This document shows, piece by piece, positions 6,890-11,669 of a DNA stretch of 11,669 bases. The notes below the pieces were generated by a model that saw nothing but the letters and a program-made list of their open reading frames with translations, was not told the origin of the DNA and ran no database searches. The DNA comes from an uncultured Butyrivibrio sp. GTDB lineage: Bacteria > Bacillota > Clostridia > Lachnospirales > Lachnospiraceae. The position numbers were made by a program, and so were the translations under genes. The stretch spans positions 1 through 11,669 of the forward strand of contig CAJTON010000009.1 in the NCBI GenBank assembly GCA_910577605.1, given 5' to 3'. Positions within the stretch are counted from its first letter, which is position 1. Each line of letters begins with the position of its first letter.

Positions 6890-6914
6890 CATGGCGGCGA
6901 AAATGTGCTAAACT
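6886..6914 (+). promoter_or_regulatory. Strong sigma-A-type promoter of zapA
   Basis: A perfect TTGACA (6886-6891), a 17-base spacer and TAAACT (6909-6914) preceded by TGC (extended -10) lie directly upstream of zapA. The -35 box contains the TGA stop codon (6887-6889) of the kinase-like gene. Transcription should begin near 6921, leaving a leader of about 44 bases with a small hairpin (AGCAG 6924-6928 with CTGCT 6935-6939). This excludes the in-frame GTG at 6905 as a zapA start. Confidence 0.8.
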
Positions 6915-6953
6915 GTACGCGTGAGCAGTTTACGCTGCTTTATCAGGTACAAA

Positions 6954-6957
6954 GGAG
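6954..6957 (+). promoter_or_regulatory. Ribosome binding site fixing the zapA start
   Basis: GGAG within AAAGGAGTG stands seven bases before ATG 6965. It is the only good Shine-Dalgarno match near the 5' end of this frame and sets the start at MSAKNETE. Confidence 0.8.
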
Positions 6958-6964
6958 TGAAAAA

Positions 6965-7369
6965 ATGTCCGCTAAGAATGAAACAGAGGTTACAATAGGT
7001 CAAAGGACTTATACGCTCAGCGGTTACGAGAGCGAGGAGTATCTTCAGAAGGTCGCGGCGTATATTAACGGGAAGATGTCGGATTTCAGGAAGTCGGATT
7101 CATACAGAAGACAGACCCTTGATATGCAGGCAGTCATGCTCGAGCTTAATATTGCCGACGATTATTTTAAGGCCAAAAAAACGGCGGACGAACTGGAGTC
7201 CGACATGGATGCCAAGGATAAAGAAATTTATGACCTTAAGCATGAACTTATATCGGCTCAGATCAAGCTTGATTCCGCCAATCAGGAGATAGACAAGCTT
7301 AAGGCGGAGATAGGTGAGAATCAGAAGACGATCGTGCGCCTTGAGACTGAGCTTGACAATGTTAAATAG
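6965..7369 (+). CDS. zapA: Cell division protein ZapA
   Basis: Z-ring-associated protein that crosslinks FtsZ filaments at midcell. The 134-residue product has the ZapA head (about 6-68): VTIGQRTYTLSGYESEEYLQKVAAYINGKM, then SYRRQTLDMQAVMLELNIADDYFKA. A long charged C-terminal coiled coil follows (about 69-134; heptads through DELESDMDAKDKEIYDLKHEL and onward to the end). The coiled coil is longer than in many compact ZapA proteins, as is common in clostridial forms. The start at 6965 is supported by GGAG seven bases upstream; the open frame continues back to a GTG at 6905, which lies before the predicted transcript start. It has its own strong promoter and is followed by two hairpins, so it may be transcribed alone or partly read through into the downstream envelope genes. 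Confidence 0.93.
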   Translation: MSAKNETEVTIGQRTYTLSGYESEEYLQKVAAYINGKMSDFRKSDSYRRQTLDMQAVMLELNIADDYFKAKKTADELESDMDAKDKEIYDLKHELISAQIKLDSANQEIDKLKAEIGENQKTIVRLETELDNVK

Positions 7370-7378
7370 TTTGTATGT

Positions 7379-7405
7379 CCCGTCCGGCGCGCAGCGCCTT
7401 GCGGG
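7379..7405 (+). other. Hairpin with internal loop after zapA
   Basis: CCCG (7379-7382) pairs with CGGG (7402-7405), and GGCGC (7386-7390) with GCGCC (7394-7398), around a GCA loop. A symmetric 3x3 internal loop separates the two stems. It is followed by A-rich sequence, not a T tract, so it is not a standard terminator. It may stabilise the zapA transcript end or act with the next hairpin. Confidence 0.55.
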
Positions 7406-7426
7406 AATGTGAAAAGTGAATTTCGG

Positions 7427-7475
7427 CGGGTATTTTCGTATGCGGTTTGAGTGCGGATATACCCGTTTTATTATT
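7427..7475 (+). terminator. Probable terminator between zapA and the U32 gene
   Basis: CGGGTAT (7427-7433) pairs with ATACCCG (7459-7465) over a long 25-base loop, followed by TTTTATTATT. The T-rich tail and the position after zapA suit an intrinsic terminator, though the loop is long. If real, it makes a start of the U32 gene at GTG 7451 (inside the hairpin) unlikely and supports GTG 7490. An attenuation role ahead of the next gene is also possible. Confidence 0.5.
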
Positions 7476-7477
7476 GC

Positions 7478-7482
7478 AGGGG
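7478..7482 (+). promoter_or_regulatory. Ribosome binding site for a GTG start of the U32 gene
   Basis: AGGGG at 7478-7482 stands seven bases before GTG 7490. The upstream in-frame GTG at 7451 has no comparable site and lies inside the predicted terminator. The conserved U32 domain begins about 25 codons after 7490, so either start keeps it whole. Confidence 0.55.
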
Positions 7483-7489
7483 CAGGACA

Positions 7490-9763
7490 GTGGATAATTA
7501 TTATATAAAAAAAGAAAATTCATATTGCGGTTTGCAGCAGACTTCAAAGCGCCCGGCCGCCGAGGTGCTTGCGCCAGCGGGCAGTTTTGAGATTTTCAAG
7601 GCGGTGCTTGCGGCGGGAGCGGACGCGGTCTACTTAGGAGGAAACCGTTTCGGCGCGCGGGCGTACGCGGGAAACCTTTCGGATGCGGAAATTCTTGAGG
7701 CGATCGACTATGCTCATATTCACGGGAGAAAAATGTACCTTACCGTGAATACGCTTGTCAAAAACAGCGAGCTTTCGGGACTTTACGATTATATAAAGCC
7801 GTTTTACGAGGCCGGTCTGGACGCGGTCATCGTTCAGGATCACGGCGTTATGAGTATGATAAGCCGGTGCTTTCCGGGACTTGATATTCACGCCAGCACT
7901 CAGATGACGGTGACGCATAAGGAGCATATTGATTTTCTGCGCGGATACAATGTCACGAGGATCGTTCCGGCGAGAGAGCTTTCGCTTGACGAGATAGGCA
8001 GACTTCGGGCTTATGACAAAAGCATGGAGCTTGAGTGTTTCGTACACGGCGCGCTGTGTTATTCGTATTCCGGTCAGTGCCTTATAAGCAGCTTTCTCGG
8101 AGGACGCAGCGGCAACCGCGGGCGCTGCGCAGGGACGTGCAGGCTTATGTATGAGGCAAAAGGAAACAAACGGGCGCTTCTAAGCCTCAAGGATCTATGC
8201 ACGCTTGAGATCCTTCCGGATATACTGGAGGCGGGCGTATATTCGCTTAAAATAGAGGGACGTATGAAGAGCGCCGAATACGCGGCGGGAGTGACCTCAA
8301 TTTACCGCAGATATGTCGATATGTATTTGCAAGACGGGCGCGGCGGCTACCGCGTGGACGAGGACGACATACGCAGTCTGCTGATGCTTTTTGACAGGGG
8401 CGGAATGACGAAGGGCTATTATTTTGCTCATAACGGCGCCGATATGTCTGCGGATGCGGACCGATGCGACAAGTCACAGACCGATAAGACGGAGTATGAG
8501 AACTTAATAAAATCGCAATATGTCGGTAAAACTCTGAAAGAAAAAATTAAGGTTTCCGTAAAGCTTTCCGTCGGAAAAGACGCTGTAATGTCTCTGTACG
8601 ACAGCGAGGGAAATAAGGTGAGCGTCGTCGGCGCAAAGCCTGATAGGGCGGAAAGCCGTCCGCTTTCAAAGGACGACATATCAAAACAGATAAACCGGTT
8701 CGGAAATACGGACTATGAGGCTGAAAGTCTTGAAATAGATGCGGACGAAAACATTTTCATGCCGAACAAGGCGCTCAACGAGTTAAGGAGGCAGTCGGTG
8801 GACGCGCTTAATTACGCAAGACTTGCCGCGTACAGACGCGAGCAAGCAAAGCCGTTTCGCGAGTCGGCGGGGGTGGAAAAAAGCGAAAGGCATAAGTCTT
8901 ATTCTTATAAAGCGGCGTCGGAAGGTGGCGCGGGCAGCAGATTTTCCCCCGCGGTGTCTGTGCGCGCAACGACGGCGGAGCAGGCAAGGGCAGCGGCGCG
9001 CGCGGGGGCGGACAGGATATGCGTCGAGACCGAGCTTATGAGCGTTGAAGAAATAAAGGAGATCAGGGAGCTGTGCGGCAAAAACGGCATTTTATGCTTT
9101 CTTGCGATGCCAAGAATAATGAGGGAGGGCAGATTTTCCTTTATAGAGGAGAATATTGAAAATTTCCGAAAGCTTGATTTTGACGGATTTATTATCAGAA
9201 ATATGGCAGAATATGAATATCTGCGAAAAAACGGCTTCAAGGGAAAATTCGCGGCGGATTACACAGTGTACGCCTTCAACGACGAGGCGGTCAGGGCGCT
9301 TGAGGAACGCGGCTTTGAGGGAATGGCGTATTCTGTCGAGTTGAACGCGGGCGAGCTTTCGGGGCTTTATTCTCTTATGGAGAGCGAGCTTATAGTGTAT
9401 ATGCGCACGCCGCTTATGATAAGCGCGAACTGTCTTGACAGGACTCTCGGCGAGTGTCACGCGCCCAAAGCGCGTTTCGGGATGTTTAAAGACAGAAAAA
9501 AGGCTGCGCTTAAATATTTTAGCTGCTGCAGGTATTGCTATAATATAATTTACAACAGCGTGCCGACGGTGCTGACGGACCGGGTTGCCGAAATAAAAAG
9601 GCTTTCGCCGGATTATCTGGGGCTTGCTTTCGCTGACGAGAGCGCGGCTTTTGTTGAAGACACCATAAGGGCGGCAAAAGAGGGAACGCCCGTCGCCTTT
9701 GTGCAGGCGGACGCTTCAAACGGCGGTTTTACAAGGGGACATTTCAGTCACGGAGTGGAATAA
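7490..9763 (+). CDS. Large U32-family protein (annotated as collagenase-like peptidase; probably an Fe-S RNA-modifying-type enzyme)
   Basis: A 757-residue member of the U32 family, double the length of short forms. The N-terminal barrel opens with VLAPAGSFEIFKAVLAAGAD (26-45) and AVYLGGNRFGARAY. The PROSITE-type U32 signature is ECFVHGALCYSYSGQCLIS (182-200). Cysteines C190, C197, C213 and C217 lie in GALCYSYSGQC and GNRGRCAGTC. In related proteins (UbiU/UbiV, RlhA, TrhP) conserved cysteines of this kind hold a 4Fe-4S cluster and the proteins act in hydroxylation of ubiquinone, 23S rRNA or tRNA. The old protease label is therefore doubtful here. A linker domain (about 330-470) is followed by a second barrel-like half (about 485-757) with its own cysteines C648, C656, C679/C680 and C683. 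The start is discussed at 7478. Its stop lies two bases before the SEDS gene, so the two are co-transcribed. The substrate is not determined. Confidence 0.88.
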   Translation: MDNYYIKKENSYCGLQQTSKRPAAEVLAPAGSFEIFKAVLAAGADAVYLGGNRFGARAYAGNLSDAEILEAIDYAHIHGRKMYLTVNTLVKNSELSGLYDYIKPFYEAGLDAVIVQDHGVMSMISRCFPGLDIHASTQMTVTHKEHIDFLRGYNVTRIVPARELSLDEIGRLRAYDKSMELECFVHGALCYSYSGQCLISSFLGGRSGNRGRCAGTCRLMYEAKGNKRALLSLKDLCTLEILPDILEAGVYSLKIEGRMKSAEYAAGVTSIYRRYVDMYLQDGRGGYRVDEDDIRSLLMLFDRGGMTKGYYFAHNGADMSADADRCDKSQTDKTEYENLIKSQYVGKTLKEKIKVSVKLSVGKDAVMSLYDSEGNKVSVVGAKPDRAESRPLSKDDISKQINRFGNTDYEAESLEIDADENIFMPNKALNELRRQSVDALNYARLAAYRREQAKPFRESAGVEKSERHKSYSYKAASEGGAGSRFSPAVSVRATTAEQARAAARAGADRICVETELMSVEEIKEIRELCGKNGILCFLAMPRIMREGRFSFIEENIENFRKLDFDGFIIRNMAEYEYLRKNGFKGKFAADYTVYAFNDEAVRALEERGFEGMAYSVELNAGELSGLYSLMESELIVYMRTPLMISANCLDRTLGECHAPKARFGMFKDRKKAALKYFSCCRYCYNIIYNSVPTVLTDRVAEIKRLSPDYLGLAFADESAAFVEDTIRAAKEGTPVAFVQADASNGGFTRGHFSHGVE

Positions 9764-9765
9764 AA

Positions 9766-11100
9766 ATGATAAGGGTTCTATTAAGATTATCCAAATACAT
9801 ACTGATTTTTCTGATGCTGTTTTACACATATCTGTGTTTCAGCATTAATGCCGGCAGGCGTCAGGACAGACTGCGCGGAAAATATCTGCTTCAGAATATC
9901 CTGACAATGCTTATTTTTACAATATCGTCGGCGATAATAATATATTACAAGCCTTCGGTCAATTCTGTTATTTTCTTTGCGCTTGAGTTTGTGTATCTTT
10001 TGCTGTTCGTGCTGCTTTACAGGCTCATATATCCCGACAGCTCAAGACTGCTTACGAACAATATGGCGATGCTTCTCGCGCTCGGCTTTATCATGGTGCT
10101 TAGGCTGTCTCCGGCAAACGCTTTCAAGCAGTTCGTGATAGTGGCGGCGGGCAGCGCGGCTTCTTTTTTGGTTCCGGTGATAATGCGCAGAAGAGCTTTT
10201 CTTATCAAGGCGAGGTTTTTCTTCGCGGCGCTCGGCATAGTGCTGTTAGGCGTTACTCTTGTGCTTGGAAAAACGACATGGGGCGCGAACATATCAGTAG
10301 ATATAGGCGGTTTTTCGTTTCAGCCGTCGGAATTCGTAAAGCTTATTTATGTGCTTTTTGCGGCGGCGATGCTTACGAAGGCGGAGAACTTTAAAGGTCT
10401 TGTAATATCGGCGGTCATCGCGGCGGCGCATGTTCTCATACTTGTCGCCTCAAATGACCTCGGCGCGGCGCTTATCTTTTTCGTCGCCTATCTTGTGATG
10501 CTTTATGTCGGAACGGGGCAGCTCAGATATATGATAGCGGGAGTTCTTGCCGGCTCAGCCGCCGCGGTCTTCGCGTACAATTTCTTTTCTCATGTCAGAA
10601 CAAGAGTCGCGGCTTGGAGGGACCCGTGGAGCATAATAGACGACGGCGGCTATCAGATAACGCAGTCGCTTTTTGCCATAGGGACGGGCGGCTGGTTCGG
10701 AATGGGGCTTTATCAGGGGCTTCCCGGCAAAATTCCGGTGGCGGTCAAGGATTTTGTTTTTGCCGCTATATCGGAGGAGTACGGAATGATCTTTGCCGTG
10801 TGCGTTATTCTCGTTTGCTTCAGCTGTTTTATAGGGATAATGAGGATCGCTTCAAAAAGCCGCGATATGTTTTATAAGCTGATTGCCGTAGGTTTCGGCG
10901 CGCTGTATATTTTCCAGTGCTTTCTGACGATAGGCGGAGTGACGAAATTCATACCGCTTACGGGGGTAACGCTTCCCTTCGTAAGCTACGGCGGCAGCTC
11001 GATTCTTTGCTCGCTTATCATGTTTGCGATGGTGCAGTCAGTTTTTATACTTGTGAAGGAGAATGAGAATGAAGAGGAACAAAAAAACGAAGCAGCGTAA
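9766..11100 (+). CDS. FtsW/RodA/SpoVE-family (SEDS) peptidoglycan glycosyltransferase
   Basis: A polytopic membrane protein of 444 residues that should polymerise lipid II into glycan strands. Roughly ten or more hydrophobic segments run through it. Family motifs in order: QPSEFVKL (186-193), ASNDLGAALIFF (228-239), the extracellular loop RDPWSIIDDGGYQITQSLFAIGTGGWFGMGL (starting R285), VKDFVFAAISEEYG (327-340) and IPLTGVTLPFVSYGGSS (396-412). The catalytic Asp of E. coli RodA and FtsW lies three residues after the loop Pro; here that position is I290, and acids follow at D292 and D293. The ATG is 2 bases after the U32 stop, with GGAG at 9752-9755 inside the U32 gene. The C-terminus (NENEEEQKNEAA) overlaps the PBP gene. 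Whether it serves division, elongation or sporulation cannot be told, so no gene symbol is given. Confidence 0.94.
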   Translation: MIRVLLRLSKYILIFLMLFYTYLCFSINAGRRQDRLRGKYLLQNILTMLIFTISSAIIIYYKPSVNSVIFFALEFVYLLLFVLLYRLIYPDSSRLLTNNMAMLLALGFIMVLRLSPANAFKQFVIVAAGSAASFLVPVIMRRRAFLIKARFFFAALGIVLLGVTLVLGKTTWGANISVDIGGFSFQPSEFVKLIYVLFAAAMLTKAENFKGLVISAVIAAAHVLILVASNDLGAALIFFVAYLVMLYVGTGQLRYMIAGVLAGSAAAVFAYNFFSHVRTRVAAWRDPWSIIDDGGYQITQSLFAIGTGGWFGMGLYQGLPGKIPVAVKDFVFAAISEEYGMIFAVCVILVCFSCFIGIMRIASKSRDMFYKLIAVGFGALYIFQCFLTIGGVTKFIPLTGVTLPFVSYGGSSILCSLIMFAMVQSVFILVKENENEEEQKNEAA

Positions 11101-11669
11101 GCGGATAAGGTCGTCAAACCGCAGTATAGTCGTGACCTCGTATGTTTTTCTCGCGGTCTTCGCGGGACTTATCGCGTATATGGTTTATTTTAATATAGTT
11201 AGGGCGGATGACGTTATCAACAATTCCTACAACAAAAGGCAGGGTATACTTGAGCAAAAGATAACGAGGGGACAGATACTTACCGCCGACGGCAATGTGA
11301 TAGCGACGACGACAAAGGATCCCGGGGGAAACGACGTAAGATACTATCCGTACAACAATCTTTTCGCGCACGCGGCGGGATATATCAATAACGGCGGTTA
11401 CGGTATCGAAAGCAGGGACTGTTACTATATGCTTACAAGCAATCAGAATCCATTTGAGCAGATAGTAAACGACATCACAGGGGAAAAGAGCATGGGCGAT
11501 TCGCTGGTCACGACTCTTGATTCGGGCTTGCAGCAGGCGGCATACGACGCTCTCGGAAACAACCGGGGCGCGGTGATAGTCACCGAGCTGTCCACGGGAA
11601 AGATCCTCGCCATGGTTTCAAAACCGGATTTTAATCCGAATACTCTTGCCGCGAACTGGGCGGAGATAA
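11069..11669 (+). CDS. Class B penicillin-binding protein (3' end outside the window)
   Basis: Predicted monofunctional transpeptidase partner of the SEDS protein. The first 200 residues are present, with the frame open to the window edge. A basic N-terminus (MKRNKKTKQRKRIRSSNRS) precedes one membrane anchor (about 20-44, IVVTSYVFLAVFAGLIAYMV). A juxtamembrane segment NNSYNKRQGILEQKITRGQI and LTADGNVIATT then correspond to the class B R-G-x-I-x-x-x-x-G-x-x-L/I-A motif. FAHAAGYINNGGYGIES, DSLVTTLDSGLQQAAYDAL and GAVIVTELSTGKILAMVSKPDFNPN mark entry into the transpeptidase domain; the SxxK, SxN and KTG motifs would lie beyond the end. The short pedestal recalls mycobacterial PbpA-like proteins. 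The start has AAGGAG at 11056-11061, seven bases upstream. The gene overlaps the SEDS gene by 32 bases, implying coupled translation and a SEDS-bPBP pair. Confidence 0.93.
   Translation, partial: MKRNKKTKQRKRIRSSNRSIVVTSYVFLAVFAGLIAYMVYFNIVRADDVINNSYNKRQGILEQKITRGQILTADGNVIATTTKDPGGNDVRYYPYNNLFAHAAGYINNGGYGIESRDCYYMLTSNQNPFEQIVNDITGEKSMGDSLVTTLDSGLQQAAYDALGNNRGAVIVTELSTGKILAMVSKPDFNPNTLAANWAEI

Noticed and set aside
6905..6964. Extended N-terminus of ZapA from a GTG at 6905
   Set aside because: It lies before the predicted transcription start and inside the promoter; the residues do not resemble ZapA.
7370..7489. 6S RNA gene downstream of zapA, as in enterobacteria
   Set aside because: The gap is only 120 bases and shows two separate hairpins, not the long rod with a central bubble; 6S RNA is not expected at this place in Clostridia.

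Overview
The window looks like a chromosomal segment from a Gram-positive anaerobe of the Clostridia, most likely near Ruminococcus/Lachnospiraceae. This rests on protein character: RpsB and EF-Ts of Firmicutes type, a stand-alone ZapA beside a large double-length U32 protein, an FtsW/RodA-like SEDS protein overlapping a class B penicillin-binding protein, and strong AGGAG-type ribosome binding sites. It is inference from reading; no database search was run. No rRNA, tRNA, CRISPR array, insertion sequence or prophage gene was seen.

Layout. Bases 1-1627 hold the 3' part of rpsB and all of tsf, closed by a hairpin at 1660-1691. Bases 1769-2665 (minus) encode an AraC-family regulator. It is divergent from a cytoplasmic GH31 glycosidase (2902-4926), probably an alpha-xylosidase or alpha-glucosidase. 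The 236 bases between them carry a TATAAT box without a recognisable -35 box, a pair of ATATCAA/TTGTGT direct repeats just upstream of it, and a 37-base imperfect direct repeat in the presumed leader. A GC-rich terminator hairpin follows the glycosidase. Bases 5058-6889 are a tightly packed, visibly more AT-rich cassette: two GNAT acetyltransferases and a protein-kinase-like protein, with stop/start adjacency and an ATGA overlap. A near-consensus promoter that begins inside the stop codon of the kinase-like gene then drives zapA (6965-7369). After a probable terminator come the U32 protein (7490-9763), the SEDS protein (9766-11100) and a class B PBP (from 11069, running off the end).

How the genes work together. 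rpsB-tsf is translation housekeeping. The regulator and the glycosidase form a two-gene sugar-use unit with no transporter in view, so its substrate must be imported by something encoded elsewhere. The acetyltransferase/kinase-like cassette is an accessory insert of unknown function. The right-hand block joins cell division (ZapA) and peptidoglycan synthesis (SEDS polymerase plus class B transpeptidase) with a probable iron-sulfur U32 enzyme of the RNA-hydroxylase type.

The points most worth a second look are the repeat-rich leader of the GH31 gene, the SEDS protein in which the usual catalytic Asp position reads Ile, the second cysteine set in the U32 protein, and the GNAT-GNAT-kinase cassette. 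No completely new system could be established from the sequence alone.
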